A DNA stretch of 64,000 nucleotides. It comes from Catalimonadaceae bacterium JC749. Its GTDB lineage: Bacteria > Bacteroidota > Bacteroidia > Cytophagales > Cyclobacteriaceae. Position 1 is the first letter of the stretch. The number at the start of each line of letters is the position of its first letter. A program made the translations under genes and the position numbers. Where the stretch lies: positions 124,001-188,000 of the forward strand of contig JAJNNC010000006.1 of NCBI GenBank assembly GCA_021730635.1, written 5' to 3'. The notes under the pieces are model-generated. The model had not been told where the DNA came from and did no database searches. It saw only the letters and a program-made list of their open reading frames with translations. This document shows, in pieces, positions 17,050 to 25,207 of this stretch.

Positions 17050-18819
17050 TTAAGGTTGTTGGGTACTTCTGGTGAGATTGGTTTCCAGTTGTTGCATCCT
17101 TTCCTCCAGCACCTCCCGGTTGAGCTTCACCTGCACCATACCCATAGGATGAAAACGCCGCTCCAGGTCTATGGCCGCATACACAATGGTGTATATGTCA
17201 TTACCTTCCGGAATCAGACACAGCGGAGTGCGCATAATATCCCACCATTTCTCTACCTTGGTTTCTATAGGCCAGTAGCGTGCCTCCGACCAGTGATATC
17301 CATCTTTTGACAGAGAGTATCCCATCATGTTGGGAAGATGATGCCCCCAGCCATCCGGTCCTCCATCAAAGATGGCGATATATAAACCATTGGGCAGTTG
17401 GCTGACGATAGGATTTTCTATGAAATAGGGATGCATAGAAGTGACCGGATTGATGGTGGTATCCATACGGGTCCAGGGCCCTTCCAGACTATCGGCTTCC
17501 GCCAGTCCGATAAACCAGCCTTTGCCTGTGTTTTTGGGATAATCCTGCCAAGAAGCGAAAGGATAAGCCCCACTGTAAAAGCCCAGCCACTGTTCTTCTA
17601 CCTGATAAGGGAAGAAAGAGGCCACCCCCTGCCGCCCCTCCCAGGGCTGGGAATCCAGTCCGGGTTCCAGGATGACACCTATGTCTTTGTAGGGTCCACC
17701 GATGCCTTCTCTGCCTTCTTTGACTGATTCAGCCCGCCATATGCGACCAAAAGAATGGTTCGGTTCTATGTCCTTGTGCACTGTATAGGCCAGGTAATAG
17801 CCATACCAACGGTTGGCTTCTTCACTGAAGATAGGCATGAAAGACCAGAGGGCAGCCCGGCGATCGTTGATAGGGTTGTCTTCTTCGGTAAGGGCATATT
17901 GACCACTGGCCTGGTAAAGGGTAGCCTGACGCTTCCAGTGAATGGCATCCTGGCTGGTCCAGTGGCCAATGCGGGTTTTGACCCGGTCGTAATAGGCAGG
18001 TACCCCTGGCTCCCCGGCACGTTCTGTGGGAAACATATGATAGGTGTCGCCGATCTTTACACAACGTCCTCCTTCAAAGCCACCTTGTATGCCCTCGGTG
18101 CCAGGCATGCCTTCTTCCACAACTGGCTGGTCTGGCCCCCCTACAATGTCAAACAGGGGTTTTTCATCAGAAAATCCTTCTACGATAAAGGTAGGATTCC
18201 ACTGCCGTCCATCCGGCAACGCTTCATCGTGGAAAGTAAGCGACTGGTTGACTTGAATTACCCCTGCTATCATAAACAACCCACTTCCTTCCGGATTAAT
18301 CTCATGGATTCCTTTTGGATAAGCCACTGCATAGACATCTACCGGGGGCAGTCCGGTCACTGTCAACGCATTTTTTAAAACAAGCTGCCCATGCTGTCCG
18401 TCTTTGAGCTGTCTGTAAGATGGATCTGCCTGCTGAAAAGTACCGATCAGCACTTTGACCGGCTCTGCAAACTTTAGTGTTAATGGGGTATCGTTTCCCT
18501 TCTCATAGAGTTCAGCAGGCAATTTTACCCCGCTCAGCCCTTCAAGCTGCGGGGCTACCCGCACGATATTGTGATTTCTGCCAGAGAATACCTGGCCATA
18601 TACAACAGTCTGAAAAGTCTGATACCCCGGAGTGACAATCTCAAAGGGAGCTGCTTTCCAGGAAGCCACAGGTGTACTGTCTCTTAAGTATTGGGTTAGC
18701 TGTCGTGGGTCATCGTACTGTTTGGCTATTCCATCAGGAGAAGGATGTCCTATTGCATAACAGACCGAAGCTGCTAGAACAGCCATAGGAAGTATGTGTT
18801 TTTTTTGTATCCTCATCAT
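17050..18819 (-). CDS. Five-bladed beta-propeller glycosidase (GH43/GH32-like) with N-terminal accessory module
   Basis: Predicted secreted glycosidase. The signal peptide (VLAASVCYAIG) is followed by a module at about residues 45-200 (AEPVKVLIGTF; LTVTGLPPVDVYAV) shared with the C-terminus of the neighbouring large glycosidase. A beta-propeller follows at about 230-565 with repeated strand motifs (YDRVKTRIGHWTSQDAIHWK; RWYGYYLAYTVHKD; LGFYSGAYPFASWQDYP; LYIAIFDGGPDGWGHHLP; GYSLSKDGYHWSEARYWP), the usual look of GH43/GH32/GH117-type clans. The exact family and substrate are not assignable by eye. ATG at 18819 or 18816 is the likely start; a GTG at 18825 would add two residues. The gap to the GH29 stop is only a few bases, so translation is probably coupled. 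Confidence 0.72.
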   Translation of the reverse strand: MMRIQKKHILPMAVLAASVCYAIGHPSPDGIAKQYDDPRQLTQYLRDSTPVASWKAAPFEIVTPGYQTFQTVVYGQVFSGRNHNIVRVAPQLEGLSGVKLPAELYEKGNDTPLTLKFAEPVKVLIGTFQQADPSYRQLKDGQHGQLVLKNALTVTGLPPVDVYAVAYPKGIHEINPEGSGLFMIAGVIQVNQSLTFHDEALPDGRQWNPTFIVEGFSDEKPLFDIVGGPDQPVVEEGMPGTEGIQGGFEGGRCVKIGDTYHMFPTERAGEPGVPAYYDRVKTRIGHWTSQDAIHWKRQATLYQASGQYALTEEDNPINDRRAALWSFMPIFSEEANRWYGYYLAYTVHKDIEPNHSFGRIWRAESVKEGREGIGGPYKDIGVILEPGLDSQPWEGRQGVASFFPYQVEEQWLGFYSGAYPFASWQDYPKNTGKGWFIGLAEADSLEGPWTRMDTTINPVTSMHPYFIENPIVSQLPNGLYIAIFDGGPDGWGHHLPNMMGYSLSKDGYHWSEARYWPIETKVEKWWDIMRTPLCLIPEGNDIYTIVYAAIDLERRFHPMGMVQVKLNREVLEERMQQLETNLTRSTQQP

Positions 18820-18827
18820 GCACACCT

Positions 18828-20306
18828 CTATTCTACTTCAATTCTAAAAACATGGGCAATCTCGGAAGGTACTCTTGTGTTAGCAGGAATGGTGATGGTG
18901 AGTCCCTGGTTCGTGAGCTCGAAAGGAATGTTCTCCAGTTTCTTCAACCCCAGCAAGGTAACTGCTTTTACACTTCCTCCTACCTTCTTTTCAGTCAGTT
19001 GTTGTAAGCTCACCTGCCTTTCCTGTTGGGTGGTCTTCTCTTGCTCACCTCCGGGCCAATCCAGGAAAATAGCATATACATTTTTTCCTTTCCTGGTGTA
19101 TCGCACCCGGGCAGGCATGCCACGCTTATCTCCAGTCGTGGTCTCGCCACTGACACTGTAAGGACGGGTCTCATAGATAGCTTCTCCAAACGTCCAGAGC
19201 CAGCGGCCAATGTCCAACACGACCTGCTGCTGGTCTTCCGGAATGGTACCATCAGCTTTGGGGGAGAGGTTAAGCAGCATCTGACCATTGTTGCTCACTA
19301 TCTCAATGAGCTTGTGCACAATATCCTCAGCCGTTCTGAGCTGCATGCCCTCGGTATAACCCCAGGAAAAGGAAAAGCCTGTGCCAATGGAGTAATCACT
19401 CAAAAAAGGTTTGTCACTGATCTGCTCAGGATTAGAGTTTTCATGGTCTTCCATACCCACCTGGGAAGGAATGTCTCCTCCTTTGGAGGTGACGGTGACC
19501 TGCTGACGACTTTCCTCGGCCTGGTTGAAGTAGTGAGCCAGGTAGGTTTGTAGTTTATCTTCTTCTACCTGCTCCAGCCAGGCATCATGGTAGATGATGT
19601 CCGGATGGTATTTATCCACGACCTCCAGACATTTATCAAGCCACATCTGCTGCCACTCTGCTTCAGGCATTGGAGAGCCATAGAGCTTGGCATACTTTGG
19701 ATCGGATGCTTCCCATTCCGGTTTTACCTGTACGTTGGTATAGTGGAGTTCATGATGCAGAGAGGTAAAGAATTTTAGCCCTTTTTTTCGGATGGCCTGC
19801 GCCAGCTCTCCAACGACATCTCTCTGGGGTCCCATATCCATGGCATTGAAGGGAGTGACCTCACTGTCCCACATGGCAAAACCATCATGATGTTCTGCTA
19901 CCGGACCGGCAAAGCGGGCTCCTCCTTTCACAAACAACTCAGCCCAGGCATCAGCATCAAATTTATCTCCTGTAAACATGGGAATGAAGTCATGGTAGCC
20001 AAACTCAGAGAGAGGGCCATACACGGCTACATGCCGCCGGTGGGTTCCCAGCTTGGCATATTCAGCTTCATTGTGCATGTGCTGGATATAGTGTTCATTG
20101 TTGTAGGCAGGTACAGCATAGACCCCCCAGTGGGTATAGATCCCGAATTTAGCATCCCGAATCCATTCGGGTACCTCCTGATGTTTGGCCAGGGATTCCC
20201 AGTTTGCCTCATAGGGCTCATGCTCCTGACCATAGACCACCTGACTTAAAAGAAGAAGCTCTAAAAAAAGTAAATAAGTTAACTGATTAGCAATCTTCAT
20301 TAACAT
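18828..20306 (-). CDS. GH29 alpha-L-fucosidase
   Basis: Retaining exo-alpha-fucosidase, secreted (signal ending at VVYGQ, residue 27). GH29 features are clear: RDAKFGIYTHWGVYAVPAY (51-68), the substrate pocket AEHHDGFAMWDSE (137-149), and YHDAWLE with Asp241 at the expected nucleophile position. The late block NNGQMLLNLSPKADGTIPEDQ is typical of the family, and a C-terminal beta domain ends the protein. Its dedicated acid/base residue cannot be located with confidence. It is the first gene of the right-to-left glycosidase operon, whose upstream region (20307-20400) must hold the promoter. The presence of both GH29 and GH95 suggests that two kinds of fucosyl linkage are cleaved. Confidence 0.95.
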   Translation of the reverse strand: MLMKIANQLTYLLFLELLLLSQVVYGQEHEPYEANWESLAKHQEVPEWIRDAKFGIYTHWGVYAVPAYNNEHYIQHMHNEAEYAKLGTHRRHVAVYGPLSEFGYHDFIPMFTGDKFDADAWAELFVKGGARFAGPVAEHHDGFAMWDSEVTPFNAMDMGPQRDVVGELAQAIRKKGLKFFTSLHHELHYTNVQVKPEWEASDPKYAKLYGSPMPEAEWQQMWLDKCLEVVDKYHPDIIYHDAWLEQVEEDKLQTYLAHYFNQAEESRQQVTVTSKGGDIPSQVGMEDHENSNPEQISDKPFLSDYSIGTGFSFSWGYTEGMQLRTAEDIVHKLIEIVSNNGQMLLNLSPKADGTIPEDQQQVVLDIGRWLWTFGEAIYETRPYSVSGETTTGDKRGMPARVRYTRKGKNVYAIFLDWPGGEQEKTTQQERQVSLQQLTEKKVGGSVKAVTLLGLKKLENIPFELTNQGLTITIPANTRVPSEIAHVFRIEVE

Positions 20307-20943
20307 AGATTTAGGTTATAGTATAGTACTTTCCATTTATGTAAAAAAATCTGATCGCCTGTGACTAGGATCTCATCTAAGTCTCAATAGGCTATCCGTT
20401 TTATTTAAAGCAAAACCATGCCTTCCCAGACGGCCTCTAACCCCGATGTGCCATAGGTAAGCTGGCTGCCTTTCTCAAAAACACAAGAGCTGCCCTGACG
20501 AGGGCTGTCTGATCAATAGGCTGATAGAATGAATCTACTGCTCTCATGTCAATGGCAACTGGTTGTCAGCTCTTAAAAGTATAGGATTTGATTTTTACTT
20601 TCCAGTCAAAGGTTTGCGCAACCTCCGGCAGGTGGTCACTTTTCGCTTTACCTGGCATGAAATTACTGGTGCTGATAGACAGATCTGTGGAAATATAGAA
20701 ACCTCCTTTGTGCTGGCCCAGGATTTTGAGGTAGCCTTACTATCTATTGGCGATAGAGCATTGTATCAGCAGCAGCGGCTGTAGACAAATTGGCTACCTC
20801 AAAGGCATTGATTACTTTTTCCAGCACTTTCCACTTTGTTACGGGCTGCTACAGGAAAGCTTTGGTGCCAGACAGCAGTCAGTGCTGACAAGCACAGTTC
20901 AGTGACTTATTGAAGCTTTGGCAGCGCCCACTACGATCAAGTA
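20307..20943. pseudogene. Gene-poor stretch with broken coding-like segments
   Basis: This 637-base stretch between the glycosidase operon and the aminotransferase gene has no intact gene I can recognise. On the minus strand two protein-like open segments appear in different frames. One reads KWKVLEKVINAFEVANLSTAA (about 20840 down to 20755). The other, downstream in another frame, contains FYISTDLSISTSNFMPGKAK and ends TFDWKVKIKSYTFKS (about 20730 to 20560). A 73-codon plus-strand frame at 20563-20784 overlaps them and lacks any known motif. The pattern fits a decayed gene with frameshifts, but its family is not identified. The 90 bases nearest the GH29 start probably carry the operon promoter. 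Confidence 0.35.
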
Positions 20944-22317
20944 TTAATCAGCCAGCACAAGGGCTTCATCGATGGCTGCTACTATGAAATCAATTTCTTC
21001 CTGGCTGACAATCAGCGGCGGTACGATCCACAAACCAAACTTGTCTGAAGGCACATAAATATTTTTTTCTTCCAGCAAAAAATGAGCGATCTTTGAAACA
21101 ACTGTCGGTTTGTACTTCTCCGTCACCTTTCTCAGTGGTTTTTTCGTATTTCGGTCTTCCACCAGTTCAAGGGTATAAAACAATCCTAATCCTCGCACAT
21201 CACCTACACTCGCATGACGCTCCTTCAGCGTTCTCAGCTTTTCACCCAGGTAATTTCCCATCAGCCGCGAGTGTTCTACCAGCTTTTCTTCTTCCAGCAC
21301 CTGTATGCTGGCCAGACCGGCAGCACAGGACAAGGCATGGGCAGAAAAACTCTGCCCCATCCCGAAGATATGGCTATCAAAAACACGAGCCACTTTTTCA
21401 GAGAAAATGGTAGCACCCAAGGGGCTATACATACCCAGGGCCTTTCCCATAATCAGCATATCAGGCTCTACCCCATAGTGGTCTATGGCAAACATTTTTC
21501 CGGTACGCCCCATGCCCGTCATGGTTTCGTCTGCAATGAGCAGTATGTCCCACCGGTCACATATTTCACGGAGCCGGGGAAGATACTCCGGGGGTGGAGG
21601 AATGATACCATTGGATCCTACCACCGGCTCTATCAGTACAGCCGCTACCTTGCCCGAACCTCCTTCCATTTCAATCATTTGTTCCAGGTAGTTGGCACAG
21701 GCCAGCTGGCATTCCGGGTAATGCAATCCGAAAGGACAACGATAACAGTAGGCATCCGGACCAAACACAAATCCCGGCACATTGAAAGGTTCCTGAAACC
21801 AGCGCCGGGGATCACCGCTAGCGGAAGAGGCCAGGGCGGTAGCCCCATGCCAGGAGCGATAGCGGGAGATAATTTTATAGGGATAGGGATACTGCCCGGG
21901 AGCTTCAAAAGCAGTGGTCCCCTTTTCCAGAAGCTGATGGTATTTGTAAAAGCGGGCAGCTTTGATAGCCGCTTCTACTGCGTTGGCGCCACTTTGGGAA
22001 AACCATACTTTCTTATGATGATTACCTGGCGTTATTTCCGCCAGCTTACGGGCCAGCCGGGCAGTCGGTTCTGTTGCAAAATCATCGGTTACATACACCA
22101 CCTTTTCCATCTGGGCTTTCATGGCTGCTAACACCTTTGGATGACGAAACCCCAGGTTGATACATTCATGGGCACTTCTCAGATCGAATATCTTTCTGCC
22201 GTCCTGCGTATAAATCCAGCAACCTTCTGCCCGCTCAACTGCCAGCGGTGCATACCCTTCCTGGCGAGCCCAGCACTGGAGCAGATACTGTGATTGCATC
22301 AGTGAAATATCATCCAT
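20944..22317 (-). CDS. Class III PLP-dependent aminotransferase (taurine/beta-alanine:pyruvate type)
   Basis: Cytosolic fold-type I aminotransferase that moves an omega-amino group to a keto acid. The PLP lysine is Lys292 in IMGKALG and the pyridine-binding Asp is Asp263 in IADETMTGMGRTG. The phosphate-binding Ser-Gly-Ala segment is at 108-113 (SQSGANAVEAAIKAA), and SRYRSWHGAT (151-160) is typical. A cluster CYRC-x8-C-x3-C (191-207) is present, as in the taurine-pyruvate aminotransferase-like subgroup. The exact amino donor is not determinable by eye. Transcribed in the same direction as the downstream DUF5690 transporter gene (about 125-base gap). Length 457 aa is normal. Confidence 0.9.
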   Translation of the reverse strand: MDDISLMQSQYLLQCWARQEGYAPLAVERAEGCWIYTQDGRKIFDLRSAHECINLGFRHPKVLAAMKAQMEKVVYVTDDFATEPTARLARKLAEITPGNHHKKVWFSQSGANAVEAAIKAARFYKYHQLLEKGTTAFEAPGQYPYPYKIISRYRSWHGATALASSASGDPRRWFQEPFNVPGFVFGPDAYCYRCPFGLHYPECQLACANYLEQMIEMEGGSGKVAAVLIEPVVGSNGIIPPPPEYLPRLREICDRWDILLIADETMTGMGRTGKMFAIDHYGVEPDMLIMGKALGMYSPLGATIFSEKVARVFDSHIFGMGQSFSAHALSCAAGLASIQVLEEEKLVEHSRLMGNYLGEKLRTLKERHASVGDVRGLGLFYTLELVEDRNTKKPLRKVTEKYKPTVVSKIAHFLLEEKNIYVPSDKFGLWIVPPLIVSQEEIDFIVAAIDEALVLAD

Positions 22318-22442
22318 CGTTGCTTAAAGTCAAATTATAAGTTTTAACATATACAATGCTAAAAATCAGTATTTTATCATTATAACTATAAAGTATTGGT
22401 TAACAAACAAAGCAGGCTATACGTGTCAGGAATAAATGACCA

Positions 22443-23771
22443 TTATTTGCCACTCACCTGCCATTCTCTTTCCAGTTCGACCGGGTATTCGGTTGTTTGC
22501 CAATGGGCTGCCTTATGTTTGAAATACAGCCAGGAGAAAAATATCAGTACACTCCCTACCAGCGTCATACCATACCCTGCTAAGATAAAGAAGCGCAGCC
22601 AGGTAAGTTGAGCCTGTCCGAAATTTTTATAGAACAAAACACCTACACTGCCTAAATAACCAAAGGAGTCGGCCACATAAATCAGAAATCCGGCCGTGCC
22701 TACATACCGGAACGTAGCCAGCAAACGGTCAAACAGAATACTGTTGAAAGGCACATATCCGAGGTACAATCCCAAGCCTACCAAGGTGATCCATACCAGT
22801 GGGTTGAGCCAGCCTTGCTCAAAGGCAAAGGTGCTAATCCCGATGAGTACGAAACCAAAAGCGATAATCCCATGATAGGTAGACAAGGCTTTGGCATTGT
22901 CTTGAATGAGCATGAGCAACCCCATGATAATTAACACACCGATCGCCACCGGAACCTCGGTCACCGTAAAGATCTCCGGGGTATCTCCATAACCCAGCGA
23001 TTGCCAGATTTCAGCAGCGAAGTTATCCCGGAAATCACGAAAGGCTGTCAGAAAAATATAAGCGACTACCAACAAGACGATGCCTGGCAGGAAAAGTCTC
23101 AAAAATGCCCTCCGCTGCTGTTGATGCATGGGCTGCCGTTTGGTTCTCAACTGTTCATCCTGCCGGGAAGGCGGCGGCATCTGATGGAGCATCCATACAA
23201 ACAGCACCAACGGAGCGGCAAAGAGCATTCCGGTCACTACTGGCATCCAGAATTCGGAAATATTCCAGTGGAGCATGATCCAGGCTCCCACCGTTTTGAC
23301 AAACCCTGAAGAAAAAATAAAGCTGACCGACAATCCGGCTCCTAATATTTCTGTCACCTTCCGCCCTTCCAGAAAGCTGAACACCAATCCCCAGACCATA
23401 CCCAGCGGCAAGCCATTAAAAAAAAGAAAGATGATATTGTAGGGAGGAGGTACTAGAGCAAACCCGAGCAGCGCTACCGCTGACAGCCCGATCAAAACCA
23501 GTATACTGAGCGCACGACGGCTGCCTGACATTTCCGAAACGATTTTGATGCCCAGGAATTTGGAAACCGTATAGCCCAGGACCTGCGAGGTGATGAGCAG
23601 TATTTTGTAATCTACACCCCAGAATGACAGTTCCTCAAAGGTAGCCGCCGTAAAAGGCTTGCGAAAGGCATACATACAGGAATAGGTGCAGAAAGCTGCC
23701 GTCATCCCGTATATAGAAAAAACCCAGGCTGGTGCATGACTCAGCCATCGAGAAATATTAGGATTCGTCAT
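22443..23771 (-). CDS. DUF5690 family membrane transporter (MFS-like)
   Basis: Integral membrane protein with about twelve hydrophobic helices, of the Bacteroidota DUF5690 family. The opening APAWVFSIYGMTAAFCTYSC with YAFRKPFTAATFE resembles the glycerol-3-phosphate/hexose-phosphate branch of the major facilitator superfamily (YAFRKPF-type motif). LPLGMVWGLVFSFLEGRK at about 140-157 is also typical. Substrate is unknown. I start at the ATG at 23771 (MTNPNISRW); a longer frame to 23840 would sit deep inside the PHP phosphatase gene. With this start the two genes overlap by 14 bases, indicating coupling. Confidence 0.85.
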   Translation of the reverse strand: MTNPNISRWLSHAPAWVFSIYGMTAAFCTYSCMYAFRKPFTAATFEELSFWGVDYKILLITSQVLGYTVSKFLGIKIVSEMSGSRRALSILVLIGLSAVALLGFALVPPPYNIIFLFFNGLPLGMVWGLVFSFLEGRKVTEILGAGLSVSFIFSSGFVKTVGAWIMLHWNISEFWMPVVTGMLFAAPLVLFVWMLHQMPPPSRQDEQLRTKRQPMHQQQRRAFLRLFLPGIVLLVVAYIFLTAFRDFRDNFAAEIWQSLGYGDTPEIFTVTEVPVAIGVLIIMGLLMLIQDNAKALSTYHGIIAFGFVLIGISTFAFEQGWLNPLVWITLVGLGLYLGYVPFNSILFDRLLATFRYVGTAGFLIYVADSFGYLGSVGVLFYKNFGQAQLTWLRFFILAGYGMTLVGSVLIFFSWLYFKHKAAHWQTTEYPVELEREWQVSGK

Positions 23772-24630
23772 CTTGAATTCCCTGTGTATTAAAGGCAACA
23801 TCCTGCCAGACACCCCTTCGCAACAGCCGGAACTGCTCAAAACCTATGGCTTGTAAGCGGGCAGCGACCTCCTCAAAACAGGCGGTGATTTCCTGGGGAT
23901 GATGTGCATCGGCATTCAACATGATGGGAATGTTTTTGGCTTTGATCTTTTCCAGAATCCAGTAGCTCGGATAAGGCTCTGCTGATTTTTTCTTGTAAAT
24001 ACCCCGCGTGTTCACTTCTACGATGATACCGGACTGAGCGATCACTTCCAACGTTTCTTCCACAGCTTCCCGGTACCATTTTGCCTCCTCGCTAAAGAGT
24101 TGCCCCTCCTCACTTTGAATTTTGATTTTATCCAGGTGCCCTATAACATCAGGCGGATCTTCCTGCACCATCTGCCGCAGCAGTGCATAATAACGCCGGA
24201 TGGCTTTTTCAATGTCATGCTGAAAAATTTCTTCCAATCCCTTTAAAAAAACCTGATGGAGTCCGTCAATCTCCCAGGGACGGCCCTCAGGAAAAAAATC
24301 CACAAAATGAACCGACCCTATGGTATAGTCCAGGGGCCATTGCCTGATAGAAGGCTGCCCGGGACCGGCTATTTGAGGAATATAATCCACTTCCAGACCT
24401 GTATAAATTTCAATCTGGCCGGCATAAGTATGCTTTAATGATTCAATGGCCGCTATATATTTTTCGGTATTTTCCGCGCGCATAGGCCAGGGAAGATCAA
24501 AAGGCAGTGGTGCATGGGAGGAAAATCCATAGACCGGCATACGCTGCCTGACTGCTTCACGGATGAAGGCTTCCGGGGTTTCTTTGCCGTCGCAGTACGC
24601 ACAATGACCATGAAAGTTGGTAAATGCCAT
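23758..24630 (-). CDS. PHP-domain phosphatase (histidinol-phosphatase-like)
   Basis: Metal-dependent phosphoesterase of the PHP superfamily, in the HisK/YtvP-type histidinol-phosphatase group. Metal ligands are visible in NFHGHCAYCDGK near the N-terminus (HxH), GFSSHAPLPF, YTGLEVDYIP, TIGSVHFVD, VIGHLDKIKIQ and MLNADAHHPQ, the expected order of PHP motifs. Start chosen at ATG 24630 (MAFTNFHGHC), since PHP proteins begin just before the first HxH; an in-frame ATG at 24660 would add ten residues. No other histidine biosynthesis genes are nearby, so the natural substrate may differ. Its stop overlaps the start of the DUF5690 transporter gene. Confidence 0.88.
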   Translation of the reverse strand: MAFTNFHGHCAYCDGKETPEAFIREAVRQRMPVYGFSSHAPLPFDLPWPMRAENTEKYIAAIESLKHTYAGQIEIYTGLEVDYIPQIAGPGQPSIRQWPLDYTIGSVHFVDFFPEGRPWEIDGLHQVFLKGLEEIFQHDIEKAIRRYYALLRQMVQEDPPDVIGHLDKIKIQSEEGQLFSEEAKWYREAVEETLEVIAQSGIIVEVNTRGIYKKKSAEPYPSYWILEKIKAKNIPIMLNADAHHPQEITACFEEVAARLQAIGFEQFRLLRRGVWQDVAFNTQGIQDDES

Positions 24631-24808
24631 AAGGAAGTGTAGTAAAGGCTGAAGATACAAGAATCGCTCGGCATATAAGTTAACTTAATATTAAATATTC
24701 GTCACTCCCTGGGTTGAACCGAGCAAAAAAATCAGACCGGACAGCGATGTGATCAGCGGGAAACCGCTGCTTTTCTATGGCAGGATGATAAAAGTGCGGG
24801 CCCGTCTT

Positions 24809-25129
24809 TCAAGAGGCAGCCATCAACTTCAACCCTAAGATGGAACCAATCAGCAATACGATAAATAAGAGTCGCCAAAAGTCTACCGGTTCCTGAAAAA
24901 AAAGAATGCCTATCAAGACGGTGCCTACAGCCCCTATGCCTGTCCAAACCGCATAGGCTGTACCAATGGGGATGACTTGGATAGCTTTGTTGAGAAGAAA
25001 AAAGCTTAAAGTGATACATAGAACAAACCCCAGGCTCCACCACAACCTGGAAAAGTTTTCCGACATCTTCAGGCAGGTAGTAAAACCAATCTCAAACAGT
25101 CCTGCCAGCATTAACAGTAACCAATGCAT
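24809..25129 (-). CDS. sugE: SMR family small multidrug/guanidinium exporter (SugE/Gdx-like)
   Basis: Four-helix inner-membrane proton-coupled exporter of 106 aa. Glu13 in LAGLFEIGF is the essential central carboxylate. PIGTAYAVWTGIGAVGTVLIG (about 53-73) is the segment diagnostic of the SugE/Gdx branch, whose studied members export guanidinium. C-terminal helices are complete (LLFIVLLIGSILGLKLMA). No ykkC-type guanidine riboswitch is evident in the 78 bases between it and the preceding hydrolase gene. Family call is confident; guanidinium as substrate is an inference from the subgroup motif. Confidence 0.9.
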   Translation of the reverse strand: MHWLLLMLAGLFEIGFTTCLKMSENFSRLWWSLGFVLCITLSFFLLNKAIQVIPIGTAYAVWTGIGAVGTVLIGILFFQEPVDFWRLLFIVLLIGSILGLKLMAAS

Positions 25130-25207
25130 GATCTTTCAATTATACTTCATGAATAAATTTTCCAGGAAACAGCGTAGCCTCTGCCACGCCGAAACATACA
25201 AAAGCTG

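Noticed and set aside
20563-20784. 73-codon plus-strand frame as a real gene
   Set aside because: No motif, no ribosome-site evidence, and the minus strand shows equally protein-like broken segments; treated as part of a possible decayed region.
24740-24790. Hairpin CAGCGG-GAAA-CCGCTG as a terminator
   Set aside because: The stem is only six bases and no plus-strand gene ends there; on the minus strand no T run follows.
25130-25207. Possible guanidine (ykkC-type) riboswitch before the SMR exporter
   Set aside because: Only a weak 4-5-base stem (GGCGT/ACGCT) is present; the conserved loops of guanidine-I, -II and -III classes are absent.
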